NCBI RefSeq assembly: GCF_001610835.1
Contig: NZ_CP011270.1
Location: 868,001 to 932,000, forward strand
From: Planctomyces sp. SH-PL14
Lineage (GTDB): Bacteria; Planctomycetota; Planctomycetia; Planctomycetales; Planctomycetaceae
Direction of reading: 5' to 3'
DNA length: 64,000 bases
The notes beneath the pieces were generated by a model, which did not search any database, was not told the DNA's origin, and worked only from the letters and a program-made list of their open reading frames with translations. Shown piece by piece: positions 26,150 through 33,648 of the stretch. Position 1 is the first letter of the stretch, and every line of letters starts with the position of its first letter. Position numbers and translations under genes: made by a program.

Positions 26150-26470
26150 AGAAGACCAGGGAGGCCCTGGGGCCGCAGGCCGGGCCGGTAACGGCCGCGA
26201 ATCTTGCGGAGGTTCTCCGTCAGGAGGTAGGGGCACCGGACGAGCTCGTCGATGTACGTCTCCCGGTCCCATTCGGTCGTGAAGTCGATTCACCGTGTCG
26301 CCGCGACTTGGGCTGCTCTGTGAGTGTTCCAAGGCTCCGCCGAGCGCAGGAACTCGATCAGCCAGGCCGCCATCGTCGCCTCGTTCGCTCGGCTCTCGTG
26401 CTGCGTATTTTTCAGCACCTTCGAGAAGGTGGCTTCCTCGCGGCGAGGTTACGGCCCCGATCCATCCCAG
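26150..26470 (-). pseudogene. C-terminal fragment of a ParB-like paralogue
   Basis: The minus strand reads EATFSKVLKNTQHESRANEA, WLIEFLRSAEPWN, an in-frame TGA, then FTTEWDRETYIDELVRC and TENLRKIRGR. It matches the tail of the broken ParB-like gene at 28724-29765 (EPIFSKVLEQTQHKSRANEA, WLIEFLRSAELWN, EDLRKIRGR). Only about 100 codons remain. Confidence 0.65.
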
Positions 26471-26869
26471 GTTTTTTTCCGGTGTCGACGCGCGTCGATT
26501 TTGCCCGGCCGCTCCAAGTCCGACCTGGTCAACGTCGACGTCGTGGGAAGCTGAGTCCTGCTGGGCCTTCCATCCCGAACGATCGAAGGTGTTGAGGATT
26601 GCCGATCAACGGGTCTTGTGCTGCTGGCCGACGAAGTGTCCCTCTTCAGGCTCGGGGCAGGGGAGAGGGGAGAGGAGAGAGGAGAATTCCTCGAAGTGGC
26701 AGGACATGCGTCCACAAGACTGAGTTGGACCAGGGGCGCTCCGGGGCGCCATCAGACGACACGTCACGAAAAGTACCCGAATTTTGAAATACTGACCGGC
26801 CGCCAAGCGACATAACTTCGGCGAGCATACGCCACCGGCATTCCGAGTGACGATTTCACGGGAGGTTTG
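26471..26869. other. 400-bp spacer with a palindrome
   Basis: TCGACGCGCGTCGA at 26485-26498 is a perfect 14-bp palindrome that recurs at 29975 and 31679. A purine-rich GGGGAGAGGGGAGAGGAG run lies near 26660. No gene is convincing. A GGGAGG ribosome-binding site at the right end belongs to the ECF gene. Confidence 0.4.
26485..26498. repeat. Palindrome TCGACGCGCGTCGA
   Basis: First of three exact copies. The flank following each copy is TT(T/C), so the repeated unit is slightly longer than the palindrome. Variants lie at 32597 and 39344. Confidence 0.5.
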
Positions 26870-27391
26870 ATGGATTGGAAGTCTGTATTGGAACGGGATG
26901 GTCCCACCGCTTGGCGGGCGGCCTACCGCCTCCTTGGAAACTCCGCAGATGCCGACGACTGCCTGCAGGAGGCTGCAATCGATGCCGTAAAGGTGGCCCG
27001 TCGCGAACCCATCGCCAACTGGAGGGCACTCCTGACCCGGCTGGCCTCGGTCCGAGCGATGGATCTTCTGCGGAAGCGGTACCGCAGCCAGAGCAATCAC
27101 GGGCTTGATCGCGAGTCCCCAGTCATGGCGGATCGGCTCGATCCTGGCGAAAACGCTCAGCTGCAGGAGCTGCGACACCAATTAAGGGTCGCGCTCAGTC
27201 AATTGTCACAGGAACAGGCCGCAGCGTTCTGCCTCTGCGTGCTGGAAGGCTGGACCTATGCCGAGGCAGCCGAACATCTGAGGGCGCCAGCCAGCACGGT
27301 CGGCGTCCTAGTACACCGGGCACGACAACATCTGCGCGAACTGCTGAAAGATGTCGTCCCTGAATCCCTATCGACAAGGAGTTCTCCATGA
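26870..27391 (+). CDS. ECF-family RNA polymerase sigma factor
   Basis: 173 aa from the ATG at 26870, seven bases after GGGAGG. Region 2 shows AWRAAYRLLGNSADADDCLQ and NWRALLTRLASVRAMDLLRK. Region 4 shows LSQEQAAAFCLCVLEGWTYA and HLRAPASTVGVLVHRARQHL. The stop overlaps the start of the next gene by ATGA, a tight translational link typical of a sigma factor and its membrane regulator. Confidence 0.88.
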   Translation: MDWKSVLERDGPTAWRAAYRLLGNSADADDCLQEAAIDAVKVARREPIANWRALLTRLASVRAMDLLRKRYRSQSNHGLDRESPVMADRLDPGENAQLQELRHQLRVALSQLSQEQAAAFCLCVLEGWTYAEAAEHLRAPASTVGVLVHRARQHLRELLKDVVPESLSTRSSP

Positions 27392-28593
27392 ACGCGAACC
27401 ATGCTCCAAATGATTCTCTCGATGCCGCGGAAGCTTCCCTGCGGGAGCTCCCGGCGCACATCGTCCCGTTGACTGCGACATTGGATCGCATCGCCGCCCA
27501 TGTCGGCGAACTGGACACCCCTTTGATGCCCCGCCATATCAAGACGGTTTGGTCCTCCCGAGGGCGACGATTCGCGGCGATGTTGCTGACCTCCGCGGCG
27601 CTCGTCGCGGTGGTGTTCGGCCTGATGCACTCGCCGCAGGAAGCCTTTGCGTTGGAGGATATCGCCGCTGCCGTGCGGGAGGTGAGCACCCTCACTTACA
27701 CGACGGTCCTCACTCCCAAGAATGGAAGTGCTTCGCAACTCAAGAACTATCACAAGGGGAAGCTGGCGCGTACGGAGAGTATCGACGGCAGTTACCGCGT
27801 GACGGACAGTGCTGAGCGGAGAATGTTGTCAGTTCGTCCAGGCGTGAAGGCGGCTACGCTGACGAAGCTGGGGAGCGGTCCTCAAGACGTGCCGACGATG
27901 TCGGATTCGATCATTGCTTGGCTGAAGACTGCCGAAACGACCGGTGAACCGGCCGGAGACAAGACTATCAACGGCGTTCGGACTCAAGGATTCAAGGCCA
28001 CGTTTGGCGCCACAACGATGACGTTGTGGGGGGATCCAAAGACGAAGTTGCCGGTGCTGATCGAAGCGACGATCGGATCTTTGGCGGATCCGATCCACAT
28101 GGTGATGCAGGATTTCGTCTTCAATCAGCCCTTGCCTGATGCGATGTTCTCCTTCGAGATCCCGACTGGATTCAAGACTGAAGAGATAACCTTCCCGAGC
28201 GTCGACTTCACTGCGTTAGGCAAGGTACCGCCCGAAGATCACGTTGTCAGAGTCTTGCGATTCTACGCCAAACTGAACGACGGAGCCTTCCCCGAGCGAA
28301 TCGACGGTCCGGAACTCGTCGCGAAGATCACGAAGGCCGCGGGGGCGGATCGTGTGAACAATCCGGAGTTCATGAAGGAGTTCATGGAATTGACGGGCAG
28401 CATGGGAGCGGCTTGGACGTTCCGCCAATCGCTCGACAAGTTTGGCTACGACGGGACGGCACGCTTGGATGATGCCGACCGGATCGTCTTCTGGTATCTC
28501 CCTAAGGGGGCCGAGAAATACCGCGTCGTCTTCGCGGACTTGACTATTGGTGATGCACCGGAAGCAAAGCTTCCCAAAGCGCCGAAGAAGTGA
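27388..28593 (+). CDS. Membrane protein, probable anti-sigma factor with LolA-like outer domain
   Basis: 401 aa, overlapping the ECF gene by 4 bp. A ~55-residue cytoplasmic part precedes one membrane helix (FAAMLLTSAALVAVVFGLMH, about 62-82). The outer region (about 90-270) resembles LolA/LppX-like beta-sandwich domains common in planctomycete regulators (SQLKNYHKGKLARTESIDGS, MTLWGDPKTKLPVLIEA, DFVFNQPLPDAMFSFEIPTG). The last ~110 residues are helical with no clear family. No HCxxC zinc anti-sigma motif is visible, so the sigma-inhibiting role is inferred from the overlap and topology. Confidence 0.7.
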   Translation: MNANHAPNDSLDAAEASLRELPAHIVPLTATLDRIAAHVGELDTPLMPRHIKTVWSSRGRRFAAMLLTSAALVAVVFGLMHSPQEAFALEDIAAAVREVSTLTYTTVLTPKNGSASQLKNYHKGKLARTESIDGSYRVTDSAERRMLSVRPGVKAATLTKLGSGPQDVPTMSDSIIAWLKTAETTGEPAGDKTINGVRTQGFKATFGATTMTLWGDPKTKLPVLIEATIGSLADPIHMVMQDFVFNQPLPDAMFSFEIPTGFKTEEITFPSVDFTALGKVPPEDHVVRVLRFYAKLNDGAFPERIDGPELVAKITKAAGADRVNNPEFMKEFMELTGSMGAAWTFRQSLDKFGYDGTARLDDADRIVFWYLPKGAEKYRVVFADLTIGDAPEAKLPKAPKK

Positions 28594-28664
28594 GCGTCGG
28601 GATTCGTTGCGACACTTGTTCGATCAAAGCCGGCCCGCTTCAGGTCTCCCGTCGATTGAGAAGA

Positions 28665-28694
28665 AAGCGCCCCTGCATGCGGGGGCGCTTTCCT
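28665..28694 (+). terminator. Rho-independent terminator of the ECF/anti-sigma operon
   Basis: An AAAGCGCCCC / GGGGGCGCTTT stem around a TGCATG loop, followed by T-rich TTTCCTTT, about 75 bp after the stop. Confidence 0.8.
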
Positions 28695-28723
28695 TTATTG
28701 AGTCAGAGAATTCGTTGATCATT

Positions 28724-29765
28724 TCAGCAGAGCAGGGAGGTCCTTCGGCCCAGACTAGGCAGGTCTCGGCCGCGAATCTTGCGGAGGTCCTCCGGCAGGA
28801 GGTCGTAGCAGCGGGTCAGGTCGTCGATGCACGTCTCCTGGTCCCACTCGGTGGCGAAGTCGATTCCAGGGTCGCCGCGACGCGCGCCGCCTCGTGAGCG
28901 TTCCAGAGCTCCGCCGATCGCAGGAACTCGATCAGCCAGATCGCCAGCGCCGCCTCGTTCGCTCGGCTCTTGTGCTGGGTTTGTTCCAGGACCTTCGAGA
29001 AGATAGGTTCTTCGCGGAGGTCCTGATCCTGGTAGTACCGGAACAGCGCGAAGGAAAGTCCTCCGAGGGCACCGACTCCGGATCCCGCCATCATCGCCGG
29101 GACCAGAGCGAGCAGTTTCGGCCGCGATCGGGCGTTGTCGAGCTTCTTGATGATGGCTCGGGTGAACCAAGTGGCGAGAAAGGAAAGACGCTTCCATTCG
29201 TCCGGGATCTGCTCGGCCTTCGCCGGCGTCGGCTCCGGTTCCTCGTTCTCCTTCGACGCCGCCAGGTCGGCCGCCCGGTGGTCCTTGGCGAGCTGGTCCC
29301 ATAGCTCGATGTTGAAACACCGCTCGTTCTCTTCGAAGCGGTGGACGTCCGGGGCCTTCTTGTTGTTCGCCTGCCATTTGCAGTTCGGGTCGAAGTCCCG
29401 CGAGAGCTTGTAAACGGTGTTGTTGACGAGGGTCTGCCACCAGCTCGTGGTGACCTCGGCATTGTTCCCGCGCCATTTGTCCCACTCCTGGCGGAAGGCG
29501 GTCGCGATCGCCGGGTGCTTCAGCCACTTCGTCACCGCCCCGGCGTGGGTGGGTGTGAACGATCCGTCGCGGATCTCCTTCTCCCACTGCGGGGACTGTC
29601 CTGCAGGACCCCGAACGATTTGACGGAGGCTATGGTCTCCTTAAGGCCGGCGGCGGTGCCGGCTTCGAGGGCTTGCCGGGTCCGGCGGTTCAGCGGGCTG
29701 GGGTCGATCAGGGAGAGGTCGACATCCTGCGATTCAACGTTCTTTGACTTGGTGACTATGAGAGC
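28724..29765 (-). pseudogene. ParB-like gene with internal deletion and frameshift
   Basis: The N-terminus (DLSLIDPSPLNRR, AAGLKETIASVKSFGVLQ) is ParB-like, but the frame breaks near 29600 and jumps to QWEKEIRDGSFTPTHAGAVT, so most of the ParB nuclease domain and helix-turn-helix is gone. The C-terminal part (29535 down to about 28870: HPAIATAFRQEWDKWRGNNA, WFTRAIIKKLDN, WLIEFLRSAELWN) is open. A last frameshift near 28850 is followed by DLLPEDLRKIRGRDL. It occupies the same position relative to repeat R1 as the intact ParB-like gene at 14836. Confidence 0.7.
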
Positions 29766-29772
29766 GGGTTCC

Positions 29773-30000
29773 TTAGAACGGAGGGTCTACGGGTGGTTGC
29801 CGGAGCCACTCGGCGGCGTCGGCGACGAAAGCGGACAACTTGCGGAGCGTGATCTCGGCGAAAGCGGCCGTAGCCAGGACTCGCCGGCGTCGTTCGATGG
29901 ATGTGTTCTCATCCATCCAGTGGATTTCCTCGCGCAGCCGGCGGAGCTGGTCCTCCAGATCCTTGAGCTGCAAATCGACGCGCGTCGATTCCGGTTTCAC
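29773..30000 (-). CDS. Small coiled-coil protein of module 2
   Basis: 75 aa from a GTG at 30000 whose bases overlap the stop of the upstream 37-aa gene. A heptad-like stretch LKDLEDQLRRLREEIHWMDE precedes a helical C-terminus (AFAEITLRKLSAFVADAAEW). A TCGACGCGCGTCGA palindrome lies inside its codons 4-8, so either the palindrome tolerates coding use or the true start is further in. No family is recognised. Confidence 0.5.
   Translation of the reverse strand: MKPESTRVDLQLKDLEDQLRRLREEIHWMDENTSIERRRRVLATAAFAEITLRKLSAFVADAAEWLRQPPVDPPF
29975..29988. repeat. Palindrome TCGACGCGCGTCGA (second copy)
   Basis: Exact copy inside the 5' end of the coiled-coil gene. Confidence 0.5.
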
Positions 30001-30110
30001 TTGCGGCTCTCGTCGCGAAGGGAGCGCGTCATCCGCGCGACCAGGAGGTAGGCGGCGTAGCAACACAGTAGCGCCATGCAGACGACGTAGATCGTTTCGA
30101 AGGTGGTCAT
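29997..30110 (-). CDS. Small single-pass membrane protein (37 aa)
   Basis: From the ATG at 30110: a membrane helix (IYVVCMALLCCYAAYLLVA) and a short basic tail (RMTRSLRDESRK). The stop overlaps the GTG of the next gene. It holds the place of the 50-aa membrane protein in module 1: first leftward gene beside R1, upstream of a ParB-like gene. Confidence 0.6.
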   Translation of the reverse strand: MTTFETIYVVCMALLCCYAAYLLVARMTRSLRDESRK

Positions 30111-30166
30111 GGGTTGTGGTCCTTGTGTCCCGCCAACGGGCGGGCAGGGGGGAAGGGCGGTCGAGT

Positions 30167-30496
30167 GTTCCCGGCCATCGAGCCGGCCCGCCGCCGTAGT
30201 GGTCCTTTGGTTGAGCAGCTCCGGTCGGCTGTTGGGTGAAGGGGTCTCGCCCCTTCTCCGCCGGAAGGCCCAGCGGAGCGACCCCGCATTCAAAAACCCC
30301 GTCCGTTCGGAAGGGCTGCGGCTGCGTCGTCGTAGGGCTCGCAAGGGGGTTCCCTGCGACGACGCAGCCGCTGACCCTTCCGGACACAAAAGAGCCGGCT
30401 GCCTAGCCGTCCCTGGAGCGTCAGGGATCGGAGAGGAGACCCCGCAGGCTTTGCGAGGAGTCGGAGCGGAGAGCCCGGCCCGTTGAGGGGACGCCA
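30167..30496 (+). repeat. Repeat R1, copy b: multi-hairpin element, candidate structured RNA
   Basis: Homologous to 16779-17110 over its full length. The central stem (30305-30385) keeps pairing despite changed bases: block CTGCG with CGCAG here replaces TGGAT with ATTCA in copy a, and GGAAGGG with CCCTTCC replaces GAGGGG with CCCCTC. The 3' half from ACAAAAGAGCCGGCTGC on is nearly identical. It lies between the leftward module-2 operon and the rightward array 2, as copy a does in module 1. Confidence 0.7.
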
Positions 30497-30624
30497 GGCC
30501 GCACTTGCCTTAGCCACCCAAGGAAATCTCTCGGGACTGAGCCAGGAATCGCCCGTTGTGACGGAGACAACTTCTGTGTGAACTTCAGCCTGCTAGTAGG
30601 CGGTGAGGTCTGGAGTGTCGGACG

Positions 30625-30927
30625 ATGTTTCGAGTTGTCGCGAATGCGGCTGAGTGGGGCTGGCTCCTGCATCTGCTTGATGTTCCAGTGAGGGTCTCTG
30701 AGCTCTCCGAGTCAGAAGCGGAGCTGGTGCTCGGCCTGCAAGATCGCTTCCTCGTGGCAACGTTGAACGGTGTCTCGACCTTGACCGCCTTAGGCAGGGG
30801 CTTCGTCGTCTCCGCTCCGGCCGTCGGGTCCGCCGGGCTCCGCGTCTGGGCAGAAGACAGGGAACCGTTTGACGCAGAGACGACTTCGATTGGTCGCGAT
30901 CGCGGCTCGTTGCCAGAGTCCTGTTGA
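30625..30927 (+). CDS. Array 2 small protein, unassigned winged-helix-like member
   Basis: 100 aa from the ATG at 30625, first gene of array 2, about 130 bp after R1 copy b. VANAAEWGWLLHLLDVPVRV, a central helix and STLTALGRGFVVSAPAVGS give the array outline (aromatic/acidic start helix, T-x-L-G-R-G wing). The tail is acidic. No close pair. Function unknown. Confidence 0.5.
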   Translation: MFRVVANAAEWGWLLHLLDVPVRVSELSESEAELVLGLQDRFLVATLNGVSTLTALGRGFVVSAPAVGSAGLRVWAEDREPFDAETTSIGRDRGSLPESC

Positions 30928-31045
30928 GTCGACTGCCGAATGGAGCGTCCGAGTTGTCGAGGGCGCACCGGAATCGTGTTTGGTTCGTGCGGTTGATAAG
31001 GTGCGTGCCGTCAGGCCTTGGCTGGGCTGACGGTGGAGGTGCTGA

Positions 31046-31300
31046 ATGTCGAATCCCCCTGGGGGCGAGGTTCGGGTGACCGAATCGGATCTCAGTCACT
31101 TGAGGAGGATGGCATACAGCGTTTCGGGGAGCTGCGATGTCGGTGTCGACCTGCCGGCGGCACAGGCGCAGGCTCTTGCAAGTCGTGGCCTTGTCTTGAT
31201 TGCGGAGCAGAGAGCGTTCATCACGGGGCATGGAATCCTCGCGGTCGAAAAGGCGATGGACGGTGCACCGAGCGTTCGGGCGATCGGTAAAGGCAACTAA
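31046..31300 (+). CDS. Array 2 small protein, family A
   Basis: 84 aa. It pairs with the array-1 protein at 19019: shared SLAYSISGS / RMAYSVSGS and FITG(R/H)G blocks at equal spacing. Family A proteins keep a LR-x-hAYS(I/V)SGS stretch not seen in the other families. Its stop is 11 bp before the next gene, suggesting one transcript. Function unknown. Confidence 0.6.
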   Translation: MSNPPGGEVRVTESDLSHLRRMAYSVSGSCDVGVDLPAAQAQALASRGLVLIAEQRAFITGHGILAVEKAMDGAPSVRAIGKGN

Positions 31301-31311
31301 CGGCGGCAGAT

Positions 31312-31644
31312 GTGGACCAAAAAACGGGATCCGGTGGATCGGAAGCAGAGTTCGGCGATGACGGCGTCAGCGGCCATCCGCCGCACGTTTTCCGGCTGAT
31401 GCTCATCGAGTACGAAGTGCTGGCAGAGCTGGGCATCGAACCCATGCGCGCCGAGCTGGTCCCCGCTGCGATCGCGGACGCGATCGGCCATCTGGTGCTC
31501 AAGGGATTGGCCACCAACGAGCAGCGGACGGTGACGATCACCGACCGCGGTCGGCAGCTCTTGGAAGTCGGACCGGTGAGCCAGACGCCATACACCGTCG
31601 CCTTCGACTACCGCCATTTGGGTTGGAATGACGGAACGCCGTAG
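31312..31644 (+). CDS. Array 2 small protein, family C
   Basis: 110 aa. After a polar N-terminus, VFRLMLIEYEVLAELGIEPM, GHLVLKGLATNEQRTVTITD and RGRQLL give the winged-helix-like core. The end TVAFDYRHLGW matches the C-terminal strand of the proteins at 20035 and 21467. This is the clearest wing (VTITDRGRQLLE) of the set and resembles small PadR/MarR-like domains. Function unknown. Confidence 0.62.
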   Translation: MDQKTGSGGSEAEFGDDGVSGHPPHVFRLMLIEYEVLAELGIEPMRAELVPAAIADAIGHLVLKGLATNEQRTVTITDRGRQLLEVGPVSQTPYTVAFDYRHLGWNDGTP

Positions 31645-31678
31645 ACGGGCGGTGTCGGGCAGCTGTCTTCGGCCGCAG

Positions 31679-31692
31679 TCGACGCGCGTCGA
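31679..31692. repeat. Palindrome TCGACGCGCGTCGA (third copy)
   Basis: Exact copy, about 35 bp downstream of the family C gene of array 2. Confidence 0.5.
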
Positions 31693-31813
31693 TTTCCGCT
31701 GCGGCCAGAAAAATGGGACTGGCCACGAGTCGACCCATTGCGAAAATGTGCCGTGGAATCGGGTTCGCTCCGGTCTTCCGTTCCCGGTCTCGCTCGGTCC
31801 CGTGGAGTGGTGG

Positions 31814-32104
31814 ATGAAGGATCTGGTGTTGTTGCCGGATGAAGTTGCGCTCTTGAAGTTCGCTGCAAAGCAGGGAGCCCTAAATCGGTCCGGTCCGACT
31901 CTCAGCCACGACATCGCCTGTGACTTCTTCTGCGAGACGGGCTTGGCGGAGTCCGACGGCGACCACATTCGTCTGACCCAACTTGGCCAACGGGTCGCGA
32001 ACGCTTTCCTTTGCGCGGGTGTATTAGGTACCGCCTCGATCTCTCGGTGTGTCCTAAATGCTCTGGGACCGCAAGTTGCATTCACCGACGGGGCGTACCG
32101 GTAA
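31814..32104 (+). CDS. Array 2 small protein, family B
   Basis: 96 aa, the same length as its partner at 19693, with closely matching protein and an almost identical first 36 bp. Core: DEVALLKFAAKQGALNRSGP, CDFFCETGLAESDGDHIRLT, QLGQRVANAFLC. Changes between the copies are conservative, which suggests the protein has been kept under selection after duplication. Function unknown. Confidence 0.65.
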   Translation: MKDLVLLPDEVALLKFAAKQGALNRSGPTLSHDIACDFFCETGLAESDGDHIRLTQLGQRVANAFLCAGVLGTASISRCVLNALGPQVAFTDGAYR

Positions 32105-32257
32105 CGGTCACGTCTGGGGGCACTCCTGTGCCACCTGCCGGCATGCGTCCTCACTTGGCGGCAGAATGGCTTGTCCCCGGCGTGACCGTCCTCCGCTCGG
32201 AGCAGGGGAGTCTCGTCATTGATGGATGGGTGTTGTTGAAAATGGGATTGCGGCGGA

Positions 32258-32518
32258 ATGGCCATTCAACGGATCACGATCTTGGAAGAAGAGTGGCGAC
32301 TGCTGGTCGACCTCATCGCCGGGTTCAACCTGGCTCACTACCACCCGGTGAAGTTCGACCTCGCACTTGCCGGCTTGCTTCGAAGCGGCCTGGTCGAGGA
32401 GGTTCCGCAGGGGACCCGCGTCAGTCGCCTGGGGTATCAGGTGAGGAAAGCGGCTCCGCTCTACGCTCTCGGAGAACCTCGTATCTGGTACGGGGTGGAG
32501 GAGCCCGATGTGCCCTGA
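32258..32518 (+). CDS. Array 2 small protein, unassigned winged-helix-like member
   Basis: 86 aa from the ATG at 32258. ITILEEEWRLLVDLIAGFNL, LAGLLRSGLVEEVPQGTRVS and LGYQVRKAAPLY reproduce the strand-E-x-x-x-L helix, the GLV turn and the wing. It resembles the protein at 20567 in outline. Function unknown. Confidence 0.55.
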   Translation: MAIQRITILEEEWRLLVDLIAGFNLAHYHPVKFDLALAGLLRSGLVEEVPQGTRVSRLGYQVRKAAPLYALGEPRIWYGVEEPDVP

Positions 32519-32893
32519 AGCCGACCTACCGCAATCCAGTTGGGCTCGTGGTCATGTGGCCTTCGGAACTGCTTGGCCAGCCTCGTGGGCAGGAAATCGC
32601 CGCGCGTCGATTCAGTGTTCGACGACCTTCTTGGCCAGGCCCGAGGTGAGCGACCGGCGTTGACTCCACTAGGGGCTGATCTCACTGCCACCAAGTCGAG
32701 TAATCGCCCCGCTTGATTTCGGGGGCGTCCTACCTGGCCTTTTTGGGTGGGCTGTCGTCGTGGACAATCCCTGCCAAATTCAGCAACTCATCCGAATGTC
32801 GTCCGAACACGGGCACCGGTGAGATACAATCGACCCAACACGCTGGCCAACTTCGACCACCGTAATTCGCTTTCGGTGACCACGAGGTTCCGC
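32519..32893. other. 375-bp intergenic stretch in array 2
   Basis: No gene is convincing. A variant palindrome TCGCCGCGCGTCGA lies at 32597-32610. A GC hairpin-like CCCCGCTTGATTTCGGGGGCG lies near 32707. The region probably holds the promoter of the next gene. Confidence 0.35.
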
Positions 32894-33139
32894 ATGGATG
32901 GGATTGTGCTTTGGAATGATGAGTCCGCTTTCTTGAGGCGGTTGAGCAAAGGCTGGGGTATCCTCTCGCTGTCAGGCTGCCCGGATGAGCAGGCGGTCGC
33001 CGATTACGTGTGTGCCCGGGGGTTCGCGACGCAAACAGGAAATGCGATCCGGCTTTCCAGCGTCGGGAAGCGTCTATCACGCTTTGTTCAGGAGCACTCG
33101 GTGCCCATGCTGCAGGTGCCGGCCGTCGAATTGGCGTAG
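32894..33139 (+). CDS. Array 2 small protein, family B (divergent, short)
   Basis: 81 aa from the ATG at 32894. MDGIVLWNDESAFLRRLSKG, VADYVCARGFATQTGNAIRL and SSVGKRLSRFV align with MKDLVLLGDEIAILKLAAKQ and the rest of family B at the same spacing, so it is a diverged third member. Function unknown. Confidence 0.58.
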   Translation: MDGIVLWNDESAFLRRLSKGWGILSLSGCPDEQAVADYVCARGFATQTGNAIRLSSVGKRLSRFVQEHSVPMLQVPAVELA

Positions 33140-33330
33140 CGGCTGGTTGAACGCGTTTGGACTCCGAAACCGTTCCCAATGTTCCGGGTGTGCCGTTTGC
33201 CTTTAACCCGCCGTTGCAGCAGCGGCCCGGTCGGGAAAACGATGAGTCTCGGCTGCCGCCAGGCTTCATGAGCTGCGGTCGGTCGAGGTTCTCCAACACC
33301 GCGTGTCGGTATGGTCAAGTAGGGGACAAT

Positions 33331-33648
33331 GTGCTTGCCGAAGATCTGATCTTCTCAGACATGAGTTACGAGCTCCTTCAGGCTTGTGCGATCGGGGAAG
33401 GTGTCCCGATGGACGAGCTGTCCGTGTCCGCGGCGTCGTCCGCGCTGGCGCTGGGATTGCTGGGCTTGGTGGTTCAAGAGAGGGGGCGGCTGATGACGAC
33501 CGCCCGCGGCAGTGTCGTGTGCCGCGCCGAGACAGAGGCGGTGAACGGCGTGGATGTCCGTGTCAGGGCGGGGTCCCTATGGGTGTCGGAGTTGTCGGAG
33601 CAGTGGGCCGCGCTCGACGTTTCCCGGCAGAGGTCGTGGGGCGAGTAA
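33331..33648 (+). CDS. Array 2 small protein, unassigned winged-helix-like member
   Basis: 105 aa from a GTG at 33331, chosen because the array proteins start with a short strand before the E-x-x-x-L helix; ATG 33361 is possible. LIFSDMSYELLQACAIGEGV, SSALALGLLGLVVQERGRLM and TTARGSVVC follow the array outline. A longer C-terminal tail ends in Trp-rich SLWVSELSEQWAALD. Function unknown. Confidence 0.5.
   Translation: MLAEDLIFSDMSYELLQACAIGEGVPMDELSVSAASSALALGLLGLVVQERGRLMTTARGSVVCRAETEAVNGVDVRVRAGSLWVSELSEQWAALDVSRQRSWGE

Noticed and set aside
30103-30486. A 127-codon frame across R1 copy b
   Set aside because: Different product from the frame in copy a despite high DNA similarity, so it is not a conserved protein.
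16779-30496. Repeats R1/R2 as a CRISPR array
   Set aside because: The units are long, only two to three copies, and widely separated with genes between. No regular short repeat-spacer pattern was seen anywhere in the window.
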